Assembly (NCBI RefSeq): GCF_009377235.1 | Contig: NZ_VMNX01000008.1 | Span: forward strand, 1-64,000 | Reading direction: 5' to 3' | DNA: 64,000 bases | Origin: Streptomyces acidicola | GTDB taxonomy: Bacteria > Actinomycetota > Actinomycetes > Streptomycetales > Streptomycetaceae | Shown here: piece by piece, positions 17,509 through 25,467 of the stretch | How the letters are laid out: every line of letters begins with the position of its first letter | Position numbering within the stretch: position 1 is the stretch's first letter | Notes under the pieces: generated by a model | What the model was told of the DNA's origin: nothing | Database searches by the model: none | What the model saw: only the letters and a program-made list of their open reading frames with translations | Position numbers and translations under genes: made by a program

Positions 17509-18501
17509 ATGCACACAAACGACAGGTCCCGCCTCGGGACCAGGGGTCTCGCTCTCACCGCCACCTGCACGGCACTGGTCCTCACCACGGCCTGTACGGC
17601 CGGCAGCACCGACTCGACGGGGGTGTCGTCCGCCGGGCAGCCGACCGTCCGGCTCGCCCTCGGGGTGGACGCCTCCTACGCGCCCTTCTATCTCGCCGTG
17701 GAGCGCGGCATGTTCAAGAAGGCGGGCGTCAACGTCGAACTCGTGAAGACCGAGGGCGGCCCCGCGGCCTCCCAGGCGGTCACCGCGGGCACGGCACAGA
17801 TAGCGGCCAACGCCGACTCCACCGCGCTGCCGCTGATGGTCGCCAATCCCGGTCTGCGGACCCTGGGCGTCTTCCAGTCCTCCGACCGCTACCTCAAGGT
17901 CGTCCTGCGCGACGGCATCGACTCACCGAAGCAGATCAGGACGATGGCGTCGATCGGCGGCCTCGGCCTCTACGCGACGCACCAGTACCTGAAGCACAAC
18001 GACATCGACCCGAAGTCCGTGAAGATCCTGGAGAGTTCGCCGCCGGAGATCCCGGGCATGCTGGAGCAGGGTTCGATCGACGCCTACGTCCTCTTCGAGC
18101 CGTGGGCGGCCCGGGGTGACACGGCGGGCGGCCACATCGCGGGGCGCATCGGTGACTTCGGCGTGAAGTACGTGCAGTGGCTGCTGGCCGACCAGAGCTG
18201 GCTGAAGGACAACGAAGACCTCGCCGGCAAGGTCTTCAAGGTGGTCGCCGAGGCGGACAAGCTCGTCACCGACGATCCCGCCGCCGCGGCGAAGGCCTCC
18301 GAACAGCAGGTCAAACTGCCCGCGGACCAGACGGCGAAGGTGCTGCCGGAGATCACCTTCGCCGCCCGCGGCATCGACGACACGGATGTCACCGAGTCCG
18401 AGAAGATCGCCGGCTTCCTGGTCGAGCAGAAGCTGATCAAGAAGTCGCCGGAGCTGGGGACGACCCTGCTGAAGGGCTGGTACGAGCAGCACGCCAGGTG
18501 A
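17509..18501 (+). CDS. ABC transporter substrate-binding lipoprotein (NMT1/SsuA-like), first copy
   Basis: A 330-residue periplasmic-binding-type lipoprotein of the nitrate/sulfonate/thiamine-precursor group. The signal peptide ends in TTAC with the lipidated Cys at 29. Ligand-binding landmarks are GVDASYAPFYLAVERGMFKK, NADSTALPLMVANPGLRTLG and SSPPEIPGMLEQGSIDAYVL. The ATG at 17509 lies 6 bp after GGGAGG; an ATG at 17503 overlaps the ribosome site and is less likely. It is monocistronic and closely similar to the lipoprotein at 25468 that is coupled to an ATPase and permease, so both may share that transporter. Its 3' end overlaps a convergent hydratase gene by 65 bp. Confidence 0.88.
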   Translation: MHTNDRSRLGTRGLALTATCTALVLTTACTAGSTDSTGVSSAGQPTVRLALGVDASYAPFYLAVERGMFKKAGVNVELVKTEGGPAASQAVTAGTAQIAANADSTALPLMVANPGLRTLGVFQSSDRYLKVVLRDGIDSPKQIRTMASIGGLGLYATHQYLKHNDIDPKSVKILESSPPEIPGMLEQGSIDAYVLFEPWAARGDTAGGHIAGRIGDFGVKYVQWLLADQSWLKDNEDLAGKVFKVVAEADKLVTDDPAAAAKASEQQVKLPADQTAKVLPEITFAARGIDDTDVTESEKIAGFLVEQKLIKKSPELGTTLLKGWYEQHAR

Positions 18502-18898
18502 GTCCGACGTGCCCGGTGACGCAGGGGGCGCCGTCGTCCTTGTGGACGGCGACGTCCAGCGTCACCCGGGTGCCCTCGTCGCAGGGCTCGACCGTGCGCA
18601 CCGTCGCGGACCAGGTGAGCCGCTCACCGGCCACGGCGGTGGCCCGGTTGCGCCAGCTCACCGACTCCAGGGCGGCGCCGGGCCCGGCCCACTCCAGCGC
18701 GTACCGGCTGAGGGTCTCGCCGTGCAGCGTGGACTGCACCACCGCGTCCGGGAAGCCCTCCAGGGCCGCGTACTCGGCGTCGTAGTGAATGCGGTGGGAG
18801 TTCCAGGACACGGCGCTGAACCGGAAGAGCTGCACCCTGCTGTGGGAGTAGGTGCGCGGCGCGCACAGCTGCCCTGCGACGGGGGTGACCGTCGTCAT
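18437..18898 (-). CDS. MaoC-like hot-dog hydratase subunit, pair 1
   Basis: A 153-residue hot-dog-fold protein. FSAVSWNSHRIHYDAEYA carries the hydratase-2 motif with the catalytic Asp/His region, and VVQSTLHGETLSRYALEW follows. It resembles the C-terminal half of two-subunit enoyl-CoA or mesaconyl-CoA-type hydratases. Its ATG at 18898 overlaps the FAS1-like partner by 4 bp, so the two form a heteromer. The acceptor is probably an unsaturated acyl-CoA made by the island's CoA-transferase or ligase. The last 65 bp overlap the convergent lipoprotein gene, so the true C-terminus (Ala/Ser/Pro-rich) may be dispensable. Confidence 0.78.
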   Translation of the reverse strand: MTTVTPVAGQLCAPRTYSHSRVQLFRFSAVSWNSHRIHYDAEYAALEGFPDAVVQSTLHGETLSRYALEWAGPGAALESVSWRNRATAVAGERLTWSATVRTVEPCDEGTRVTLDVAVHKDDGAPCVTGHVGLTWRAARTSPSAGSSPAPATS

Positions 18899-19443
18899 GC
18901 GGCGGTCACCCCCGTCGGCTCGTCCGTCGCCGCGTCCGGGACTCCGTCCAGGACGACGATCGTCTCGTCCACCGCCATCAGTTCGGCTCCGTCCTGCGAG
19001 GTGAAGCGCGTGGTGACGCCGAGCAGCACGAACTCGCCCGACCGGCCGTGCCGGTGGTCGGCCGAGACGAGCGACCGGGCCGCCGTGACCCGCATCCCCG
19101 AGACCGGGGACCGGACCGGCCGGACCGACTGTCCTCCGTGCACCTGCCGCACCGGCAGGCCATCGGTACAGGGCGACTCGCGTGCGGCCAGCCCGTCCGG
19201 GCGTAGTTCGTTTTCCGCCGGGCCGTCCTCCCAGCTCAGCGTCCCGGCGAGGAACAGGGCTGGAGCGACGACGGGTTCCCCGGCTGCCTCCTGCGCGCGG
19301 GCTGTGCGGATGTAGTCGAGGTCGTTGAGGGCTGCTGCGTAGCGGCAGAATTCCTTCACTGCCAGGACGCCGCAGTCCTCGCTCTCCCACTGCCCGATCA
19401 GTTTCCGGGCCCGGGTGAGCACCTCCTGAAGGACCGCGCTCAC
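18895..19443 (-). CDS. MaoC N-terminal (FAS1-like) dehydratase subunit, pair 1
   Basis: A 182-residue FAS1-like dehydratase-domain protein, the usual partner of a short MaoC hydratase. Typical stretches are VKEFCRYAAALNDLDYIRTA, the substrate-pocket VVAPALFLAGTLSW, and GGQSVRPVRSPVSGMRVTAA. This half supplies structure and specificity while the MaoC half supplies the catalytic motif. It starts inside the stop of the IclR regulator gene (4-bp overlap), so regulator and hydratase pair are one operon. A second, independent pair is at 29167-30125. Confidence 0.8.
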   Translation of the reverse strand: MSAVLQEVLTRARKLIGQWESEDCGVLAVKEFCRYAAALNDLDYIRTARAQEAAGEPVVAPALFLAGTLSWEDGPAENELRPDGLAARESPCTDGLPVRQVHGGQSVRPVRSPVSGMRVTAARSLVSADHRHGRSGEFVLLGVTTRFTSQDGAELMAVDETIVVLDGVPDAATDEPTGVTAA

Positions 19444-20393
19444 CGCAGCGACCGGCTGATCCCGAGGGCGGCGGCGCGCAGCGCGCCGGCGTGCCCGGTG
19501 GGATCCATGCGGTAGGTGGGTGCCGTGATGGAGAGCGCGCCGACGAGTGTGGACCTGCTGCCGAAGACCGGCACGGCCATGCTCGTGTACCCGAGGCGGA
19601 TCTCCTCGGCCTCGGTCGCGATTCCCTCCGACCTGATCCGTTCCAGCTGGGCCCGCAGTCGGCCCGGTGAGGTGACCGTGTGCCGGGTGAACGGCCTCAG
19701 ACCGTTCCTGACCACGTCGACGAAGAGCGTGCTCGGGGAGAAGGCGAGGATCGCCTTGCCGGTGGCCGTGCAGTACAGCGGCAGCCTGCCCGCCACCCGG
19801 GACTCCTCGTTCAGCCCGCGGTGGGGGAAGATCTTCTCCAGGTACACCACGTCCAGGCTGTCGTGGATGGCGAAGTGGATGGTCTCCTGGGTGGCGAGCA
19901 GGAGGTCCTCCATGTACGGCTGGGCCACCTCGCGCAGGATGCGCTGCCGGTGGACCCGCTGGCCCATCTCGAACAGGCGCAGCCCGAGCCGGTAGTCACA
20001 GCCCGACCGCTCCAGCAGCCCCCACACCACCAGTTCCTGCGCAAGCCGGTGCACGGTGGCCTTGGCGACCCCGGTGCGGCGCACCAGCTCGGCGAGGGAG
20101 AGAGCGTCGTCCTCGGGAGCGAACGCCTCCAGAATGGGTCTGACCTTGCCGAGAACCGAGTTCATCGGGTCGGGGTACGCGGCGGGAGGGGCCGAGCGCG
20201 GAATCGATGCCGGAGCCGGACGCGATACCGGCTCCGGACGCGGTACCGGGGCCGCGGCCGCGCGTGGGCTCTGGGCCGGCGCGGAACCCCGGTCCTGTGC
20301 CGGGACGCCGGACACGATGCAGGGGACGGAGTCGTCGGGTGGGTCGGGTACGAGGGGTGGAACGTCGGCGCGGCCAACCGAGGTGACGCTCAT
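19440..20393 (-). CDS. IclR family transcriptional regulator
   Basis: A 317-residue regulator. The winged helix-turn-helix occupies about 80-140 (LSLAELVRRTGVAKATVHRL), and the ligand-binding domain follows (QETIHFAIHDSLDVVYLEKI, YCTATGKAILAF, GYTSMAVPVFG). An unusual Pro/Arg/Ala-rich extension fills the first 76 residues. The far-upstream ATG at 20393 is supported by GGGAGG 8 bp before it; the ATG at 20165, where normal IclR homology begins, has none. It lies in the centre of the catabolic island and is co-transcribed with a hydratase pair, making it the natural candidate to bind the four palindromes at 17405, 25207, 25339 and 30190. Confidence 0.9.
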   Translation of the reverse strand: MSVTSVGRADVPPLVPDPPDDSVPCIVSGVPAQDRGSAPAQSPRAAAAPVPRPEPVSRPAPASIPRSAPPAAYPDPMNSVLGKVRPILEAFAPEDDALSLAELVRRTGVAKATVHRLAQELVVWGLLERSGCDYRLGLRLFEMGQRVHRQRILREVAQPYMEDLLLATQETIHFAIHDSLDVVYLEKIFPHRGLNEESRVAGRLPLYCTATGKAILAFSPSTLFVDVVRNGLRPFTRHTVTSPGRLRAQLERIRSEGIATEAEEIRLGYTSMAVPVFGSRSTLVGALSITAPTYRMDPTGHAGALRAAALGISRSLR

Positions 20394-20523
20394 GTGCAGA
20401 ACCTCCCGATCAATCCGTTGCCTTCCTCAGAACGCGGTCTGTGGCTGGATCCGGCCCTCCACGGAACCATGCATGCCCTCGATCAGGCCATGCGTCGTGC
20501 TGTTAATTCGGGATGACCGGTGA

Positions 20524-20539
20524 CCGGGCCACTGCCCGG
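20524..20539. terminator. Short GC hairpin after the C-C hydrolase
   Basis: CCGGGC, loop CACT, GCCCGG, 33-48 bp beyond the stop of the leftward hydrolase gene at 20572 and before the IclR promoter region (20394-20523). It is short but stable and may separate the two leftward transcripts. Confidence 0.4.
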
Positions 20540-20571
20540 CCCCGGTCCCGGCTGATGTGCCTCGGCCCCGG

Positions 20572-21429
20572 CTACCGTGCCTCGGCGAGGAACGCCAGGC
20601 TCAGCGGGTTGTACAGCTCGGCCTTCTCGTGCTGCGGCCAGTGACCGCACTCGTTGAAGACCTCCAGGCGGGCGCCGGGGATGGCGGCGGCGATGGCCTC
20701 GGCCTCCGGGACGTCGCCGAGCGGGTTCTTGTTGCCCCAGACCACCAGCGTCGGCGCCTTGATCCGCGCCATCCGGTCCGGCCGGAGCAGATTGCGCTCA
20801 CGCGCCTCGGGTTCCTGGAGGGCCAGCAGATTGTGCAGGTTGGCCTGGAAGTCGGGGTGGTGGTAGATGCCGTACCGGACCTGCGTCAGCTCCTCGCCGA
20901 GGTCCTCGTCCCACTCGGCCCACAGCAGCTTGAGCCGCTCGCGGGTGAAGGACACGTCGCCCTTCAGCGCGGCGGCCCGCGTCGAGGTCTTCAGCCGTTC
21001 CATCACCTTCGGGTTGATCTTGGTGCCGCCCATGCACAGCAGTTGCAGCGAGGCGACCCGGTCCGGGTACTCGCTCGCCGCCCAGGACGAGACCCAGCCG
21101 CCCAGCGACTCGCCGACCAGGTGGACGCGTTCGGCGCCGACGGCGTCCAGGTAGGACATCAGGTGCTCGACGTAGGCGGGGATCTCACCGGGGCGGTCCG
21201 GCTTGCCGGTGTAGCCGTGGCCCAGCATGTCGACGGCGTGGCAGCGGTAGCGCTCGGCGTGTGCCGGGATGTTCCGTACGAAGGCCTCCAGATGGCCGGT
21301 CGTGCCGTGCAGGAACACCACGTGCTCGCCGTCCTCGGGGCCGGCCTGCAGGGCACGGGTCCTGAAGCCGGCGGTCTCGACGTAGGTGTGCCGGTAGTCG
21401 ACGCCGATCAGTTCGGTCCAGATGCTCAT
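20572..21429 (-). CDS. Alpha/beta hydrolase, meta-cleavage product hydrolase-like
   Basis: A 285-residue alpha/beta-fold hydrolase. It has the oxyanion region VVFLHGTTGHLEAFVRN, nucleophile Ser in LVGESLGGWVSSW (GxSxG intact), acid Asp in VVWGNKNPLGDVPEAEA and His in FNECGHWPQHEKAE. This fits C-C bond hydrolases of meta-cleavage pathways (CarC/MhpC-like), which split the ring-opened product into hydroxypentadienoate and a carboxylic acid. It lies 38 bp downstream of the extradiol dioxygenase gene, in keeping with that step. A second C-C hydrolase (30242) exists in the island, so the two may act on different intermediates. Confidence 0.85.
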   Translation of the reverse strand: MSIWTELIGVDYRHTYVETAGFRTRALQAGPEDGEHVVFLHGTTGHLEAFVRNIPAHAERYRCHAVDMLGHGYTGKPDRPGEIPAYVEHLMSYLDAVGAERVHLVGESLGGWVSSWAASEYPDRVASLQLLCMGGTKINPKVMERLKTSTRAAALKGDVSFTRERLKLLWAEWDEDLGEELTQVRYGIYHHPDFQANLHNLLALQEPEARERNLLRPDRMARIKAPTLVVWGNKNPLGDVPEAEAIAAAIPGARLEVFNECGHWPQHEKAELYNPLSLAFLAEAR

Positions 21430-21467
21430 GACTGCCTTTCAGCTTCCGGTGTTCGTCTGTGCGGGGT

Positions 21468-22412
21468 TCAGGACGGCGGCGCGGGGTCCAGGACGGCGAC
21501 GGCCATCCCGGTGAGCCACTCGGGCATCGGCTCGTAGGCGAGGCGCCGGCCGGGCACGTGGTCGAGCAGGGCCGCCATGAGCAGCCAGGTGCGTACTTCC
21601 TGTGCGCCGTTGCCGGCCGTCTTCTCCAGTTCCTCGGTGGTGAACCGGGTGACGCGGTGGGTCTCGCCCTTCTCGACGAGGGAGAGGAACTCGTCGTCGA
21701 AGCCGGGGTTGAGCGCGGCCTCGGCGGCGCGGATGATCTCGCGGCGGCGGGCGTCGTAGTCCTGCCAGTTGTCCCGGCCGTTGAGCCAGGCGCCGACCAT
21801 GAACTCCTCGTCGTCGCCGTGCGGATCGCGCCAGTCCGGCCAGGGCAGCCGGTGCGAGAGTCCGCCGGAGCCGATCACCGCGACGCGACGGTCTCCGGGG
21901 AACGTCAGGACCGCCTCCCGGATCGCGCGGCCCAGTTCCTCGCAGCGTTCGAGGGTGGGCAGCGGTGGGGCGAACACGTTGACGACGAGGGGGACGATCT
22001 CCACGTCGAGGCCGTCGAGGAGGTACTGGATGGCGTGCGACTGGCCGTGGTCGATCTGCAGCCGGGCCGAGTACGCGGGGTCGAAACGGCCGCTCTCCAC
22101 GAGGGCGCCCGCGATGTGCCGGGCGAGCGGTACGTCCACGGGCTGCGGGCCCTTCGGGGTGCCGGACTCCCCGCTGGCGACGCACTCGCCGACGCCGAGG
22201 GTGAAGGCGGGGACGAGGTCCAGCCAGAAGCCGCGGAAGTGGTTGGAGCCGACGAGGATCACGGTGTCGGGGCGGGCCGCGGCGAGTTCGTCGCGCGCCT
22301 CCTTCAGCGCGTCGCGGAAACGCTCGGCGCGCTCCTTGTGGAGGGTCTCCTCCCAGTGGGTGTTCATCAGCGTGCTGTGCGAGGCACCCACGCCCAGGAC
22401 GATCTCGGTCAT
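21468..22412 (-). CDS. Class III (LigB-type) extradiol ring-cleavage dioxygenase
   Basis: A 314-residue LigB-fold extradiol dioxygenase that opens a catechol-like ring next to the hydroxyl pair using Fe(II) and O2. Visible ligands and motifs are the N-terminal His in GVGASHST, His in VGSNHFRGFW, IDHGQSHAIQYLL, VIGSGGLSHRLPWPD and an acidic residue in NPGFDDEFLSL. Related enzymes are MhpB and CarBb (2'-aminobiphenyl-2,3-diol dioxygenase); no small CarBa-like subunit is seen. Its ATG at 22412 overlaps the M20-like gene's stop by 4 bp. It acts after the Rieske oxygenase and before the C-C hydrolase. Confidence 0.88.
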   Translation of the reverse strand: MTEIVLGVGASHSTLMNTHWEETLHKERAERFRDALKEARDELAAARPDTVILVGSNHFRGFWLDLVPAFTLGVGECVASGESGTPKGPQPVDVPLARHIAGALVESGRFDPAYSARLQIDHGQSHAIQYLLDGLDVEIVPLVVNVFAPPLPTLERCEELGRAIREAVLTFPGDRRVAVIGSGGLSHRLPWPDWRDPHGDDEEFMVGAWLNGRDNWQDYDARRREIIRAAEAALNPGFDDEFLSLVEKGETHRVTRFTTEELEKTAGNGAQEVRTWLLMAALLDHVPGRRLAYEPMPEWLTGMAVAVLDPAPPS

Positions 22413-23761
22413 GACGGCTCTCCTTCCACCTCGGCGCGCGTGCGGGTGACGGTGTCGACGGCAGTACGGATCAGATGGCGCGTCAGCTTCTCCATGGCCC
22501 GTACGGAGACGGTGTTCATCCCGCGGGCGAAGTCGATCGGGAACGGTGCCTCCGCGTCGGCGACCTTCGGCATCCCGACCCGCACGGTGGGGATGCCACG
22601 CCCGCGCAGGATGTTGGCGTCGGTGGCACCGCTGTTGCCGCGGATCACCTCGTGCCCGCGCCCTTCGAAGGCCTCCCAGGCCGCTGTCGCGCTGCGGCAG
22701 ACCCAGTTGCGCGGGTCGGTGCGCGTACCGGGGATGGCCAGCACCATGCGGGCGGTGACGTCGAGCCCTGCCTCCTTGGCGCGCAGGGCGTCCAGCGCGG
22801 CCGAGAACTCCCGCCTGGCCTGCATCGGTGTGGTGTCGGGCGCAATGCGCAGGTCCACCATCAGGGTGCAGACGGCCGGGGTGACGGCCGCCATGCGGGG
22901 CCAGCCGCCGCGTACGGAGGAGACGATGCCCTGGGGTGCGACCGTGCCGCCGGTGTGGCGGTCGGCATACTCGACGAACCACTCCTCCAGGTGCCGGGCC
23001 ACCTCTCCGGCTCGGGCGATGGCGTTGTCGTACGGGAGCCGGTGCCGCGAGCCGACGTAGGTGTGGGTGCCGTGGACGGTGACCTCGAACCAGACGAGGC
23101 CGACCTCGTCGTGGGAGACCGTCCAGCCGGGTTTGGCGATCACCGCGTAGTCGGTCCACACGCCCTGCTCCAGCAGGAACGAACAGCCCACGCCCTGGCC
23201 GGTGTTGTACCGGGTGCCGCCCGGCCGGGCGTTGGTGGGCATGCCGCCCGCGCCGAACGCTGCGACGAGATCGCCGGTGAGCGGGATGCCCGCGAGGGCG
23301 ATGGCCTCGGCGGCCATCATCACGCACGCCGCGTGACCCTTGGGGTTGGAGGCGCCGAGCCCGGTGACCAGGTCGTCGTAGACGGTGGCCCGCGGCCTCA
23401 TGTCGTCCCGCAACTCCGGGCCGATCCACGGGAGGTCCTCGCTCTCCTCGCCCACGGTCAGGGTGTCGATGGGCACGTAGAGCATGAGGTCGGGGCCGGT
23501 TCCGTCGCCGTCGAGCCGGGCCCACGCGTTGGCCTGCCGGTCGTCGAGCGGCTGCACCGTGGCGGAGCATCCGGAGTCGGCGAGCGTGCCGGCGATATGG
23601 GCCGCGAGGGGGCCCTCGTCGCCGGTCGGGCTCGGGATGTCGACGAGGCCGATGATCAGCTCTCGCAGCCGGTCGCCGGTGACGTGCCGCCAGGCTTCCT
23701 CGGCCCAGGCCCTCCGCCGGTCGTCCAGCCCGGCCAGACCGGCCGCCGTGTGGTCGTTCAC
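22409..23761 (-). CDS. M20 metallopeptidase-fold protein lacking the zinc ligands
   Basis: A 450-residue protein with the overall plan of M20 amidohydrolases (ArgE/DapE/CPG2), including the inserted dimerisation domain (about 217-330, VTVHGTHTYVGSRHRLPYD). The catalytic set looks gone: the H-x-D site reads VPID (Pro97 for His), the bridging Asp is Asn139 (GASNPKG), the Glu-Glu pair is in a GAGGMP stretch (170-175), the next Glu is Lys210 (VIAKPG) and the final His is Asn416 (GMNTVSV). By-eye alignment to CPG2 supports all five changes. GTG 23761 overlaps the stop of the 38-residue membrane peptide by 4 bp. It may be a non-metal hydrolase, a binding protein or a new enzyme; coupling to the dioxygenase implies a role in the pathway. 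Confidence 0.8.
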   Translation of the reverse strand: MNDHTAAGLAGLDDRRRAWAEEAWRHVTGDRLRELIIGLVDIPSPTGDEGPLAAHIAGTLADSGCSATVQPLDDRQANAWARLDGDGTGPDLMLYVPIDTLTVGEESEDLPWIGPELRDDMRPRATVYDDLVTGLGASNPKGHAACVMMAAEAIALAGIPLTGDLVAAFGAGGMPTNARPGGTRYNTGQGVGCSFLLEQGVWTDYAVIAKPGWTVSHDEVGLVWFEVTVHGTHTYVGSRHRLPYDNAIARAGEVARHLEEWFVEYADRHTGGTVAPQGIVSSVRGGWPRMAAVTPAVCTLMVDLRIAPDTTPMQARREFSAALDALRAKEAGLDVTARMVLAIPGTRTDPRNWVCRSATAAWEAFEGRGHEVIRGNSGATDANILRGRGIPTVRVGMPKVADAEAPFPIDFARGMNTVSVRAMEKLTRHLIRTAVDTVTRTRAEVEGEPS

Positions 23762-23874
23762 TGGTTGATCCTGTGGACCTGGGTCATCGTCGTACGCTCG
23801 AAGCGCTTCTTGGCCAGGGGGAGCGCCACGGCGATGGCGGCCCCGGCCAGCAGGGTGAGCAGCGTGCGGCCCAT
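23758..23874 (-). CDS. 38-residue single-pass membrane peptide
   Basis: A tiny gene between the Rieske oxygenase and the M20-like gene. Its ATG lies 2 bp after the oxygenase stop and its TGA overlaps the next GTG start, which is strong evidence for translation in the operon. The peptide has one hydrophobic helix (TLLTLLAGAAIAVALPLA, about residues 4-21) followed by a basic tail KKRFERTT. There is no cleavable signal or known domain. It could anchor an oxygenase complex at the membrane or serve only for translational coupling; both are conjecture. Confidence 0.65.
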   Translation of the reverse strand: MGRTLLTLLAGAAIAVALPLAKKRFERTTMTQVHRINQ

Positions 23875-23876
23875 GA

Positions 23877-25133
23877 TCAGCCCTTCTTCGCGTTGGCGGA
23901 ACCGGCGGAACCGGTGGAACCGGTGGAGGGAGCGGGTGGGGCCCCGGCCGCGGCCAGCTTCTTCGCGTACTCCTCCTCGCTGAGGTTCCGCCAGGCGGTC
24001 AGCGAGATGTCGGGGCGGTAGAGCTTCTCCGGAGGGGCGTCGGTGACGTCGACCATCCAGGCGTCCTGGCCGGAGAACTGCCCGTGGAACAACCAGCGGA
24101 TGGCTCCCAGGTACTTTGCGTAGAACCTGAGCGTCTCCCAGCCCTCGGTGAAGTTGACCATCACACCGACGTAGAGGTGGTTGTCGGCGTCGACCGGGAC
24201 GTAGAACTCGTAGTGGATGAACTTGGGGTAGGCGATGCGCAGCACGCCCGGCATCGCCAGGGAGGCGAAGCCGGGGAACTCCTGGGCCTCGATCGCCGGG
24301 TCGACCTTGTCCGCCTTGCCCGTGTTGCCGAGGTTGAAGGTCTCCTTGGGCGGCTGGAGTTTCCACCAGCGCTTGTTGGACCAGCGGCCCACACCGGGGA
24401 ACTCGGCCTCCCAGTGCACCTCGTCCTGGACCCGGAAGATCCAGCGTCCCCTGGGGACGATCCGGGTGATGTTCCAGGTCGGCATCGGCTTGAACAGCCG
24501 CCACAGCGCGGTACGGTGCAGGTACTTGGCGTGCCCCTCGTCGAAGCCGTTCTCGCAGGCGAACCGCCAGTTGCCACCGCGGGGTTCGATCCGGCCGCCC
24601 ATGACGAAGCCGTGGGAGACGAGTTCCTCGGGGAGTTGTTCGTCGATCGGGTGGGGGTCCTCACCGGCGACGGGGATGTACACCCACACCATGCCGAGGC
24701 GCTCCTCGACGGCGTACGTCTTCACCTCGACCTTGCCGGTGAGCCGGCATCCGGGGCCGTCGGTGATGACCGCGCACAGCTTGCCGGTGGGCAGGTCGAA
24801 CGTCCAGCCGTGGTAGGGGCAGCTGACCGTACCGGGGAACTGCTGGTCGCCCTCGGAGAGCGGCACCCCGCGGTGCGGGCAGCGGTTGTGCAGCGCGTAC
24901 GCCTTGCCGCCGTCCCGGATCAGGGTGATCTTCTCGCCGCAGATCGTGAACGGGAGGGGTTTGCCGGTGATGTGGCTGGACCAGGTGACCGGGTACCAGT
25001 AGCCGCGGAAGCCGGCAGCCGCACCGTCGTAGTGGGGCCACGACGACCAGTCCTGCCGGCCGGGTTGCCCGGCCGGTCTGCGGCCCGTGCGGCCGGTGCT
25101 CGTGGAGGCGGGCGAGCCCTCACTCGTCGTCAT
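23877..25133 (-). CDS. Rieske non-heme iron oxygenase, large subunit (CarAa-like)
   Basis: A 418-residue aromatic-ring oxygenase alpha subunit. The Rieske [2Fe-2S] site is CPH (85-87) and CPYH (105-108); the mononuclear iron site has bridging Asp198 and ligands His201 and His206 in ENGFDEGHAKYLH, with a later Asp in DAWMVDV. Its order and wording (FRGYWYPVTW, NWRFACENGFD) recall carbazole 1,9a-dioxygenase CarAa and 2-oxoquinoline 8-monooxygenase, which work without a beta subunit; none is present here. The tail is Ser/Gly/Pro-rich. The ATG at 25133 follows AGGAGG. It heads the leftward upper-pathway operon, with a palindrome at 25207-25223. Confidence 0.9.
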   Translation of the reverse strand: MTTSEGSPASTSTGRTGRRPAGQPGRQDWSSWPHYDGAAAGFRGYWYPVTWSSHITGKPLPFTICGEKITLIRDGGKAYALHNRCPHRGVPLSEGDQQFPGTVSCPYHGWTFDLPTGKLCAVITDGPGCRLTGKVEVKTYAVEERLGMVWVYIPVAGEDPHPIDEQLPEELVSHGFVMGGRIEPRGGNWRFACENGFDEGHAKYLHRTALWRLFKPMPTWNITRIVPRGRWIFRVQDEVHWEAEFPGVGRWSNKRWWKLQPPKETFNLGNTGKADKVDPAIEAQEFPGFASLAMPGVLRIAYPKFIHYEFYVPVDADNHLYVGVMVNFTEGWETLRFYAKYLGAIRWLFHGQFSGQDAWMVDVTDAPPEKLYRPDISLTAWRNLSEEEYAKKLAAAGAPPAPSTGSTGSAGSANAKKG

Positions 25134-25206
25134 GGTGCGTGACCTCCTGCTGCCGTCGGAACATGCCCCGAGCATCGGGTGACCGGTCCGATCCGCCTAC
25201 GGACCC

Positions 25207-25223
25207 GTTCCGCTGAGCAGACC
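25207..25223. promoter_or_regulatory. Island palindrome, copy 2
   Basis: GTTCCGCTGAGCAGACC, 74 bp upstream of the Rieske oxygenase start. The left half is identical to the consensus GTTCCGCT; the right half differs at two of eight positions. Confidence 0.6.
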
Positions 25224-25338
25224 GCACCGGATCTGCGGTTCGTCCCTGCCTGCCGGGGTCCCGATGCAAGCCCATCCGGGCGGCACGCCCCACTACCCGG
25301 CGGGTGAACGGCCCGCCGCGCAGCCGGTCCCGTGTTCC

Positions 25339-25355
25339 ATCCCGTTCAGCGGACC
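25339..25355. promoter_or_regulatory. Island palindrome, copy 3
   Basis: ATCCCGTTCAGCGGACC, 113 bp upstream of the second lipoprotein gene. The right half AGCGGACC is nearly consensus. Confidence 0.6.
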
Positions 25356-25467
25356 GTGATCCGTGCCAGTCGCCGTCGCCCGGGTCTACGGTTCGCGCCA
25401 ACCCACGGGCCGCACCCCGTATGACCGGCCGAAACCGGCGGTCTCCCGTCAACCCACCGAGGTATCC

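Larger units (their letters stand above)
25134..25467. promoter_or_regulatory. Divergent promoter region of the catabolic island
   Basis: This 334-bp gap separates the Rieske operon (leftward) from the ABC importer operon (rightward). It holds two palindrome copies (25207-25223 and 25339-25355), 132 bp apart, each close to one of the two starts. No gene is seen in it. No -10/-35 pair could be called with confidence. Confidence 0.6.
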
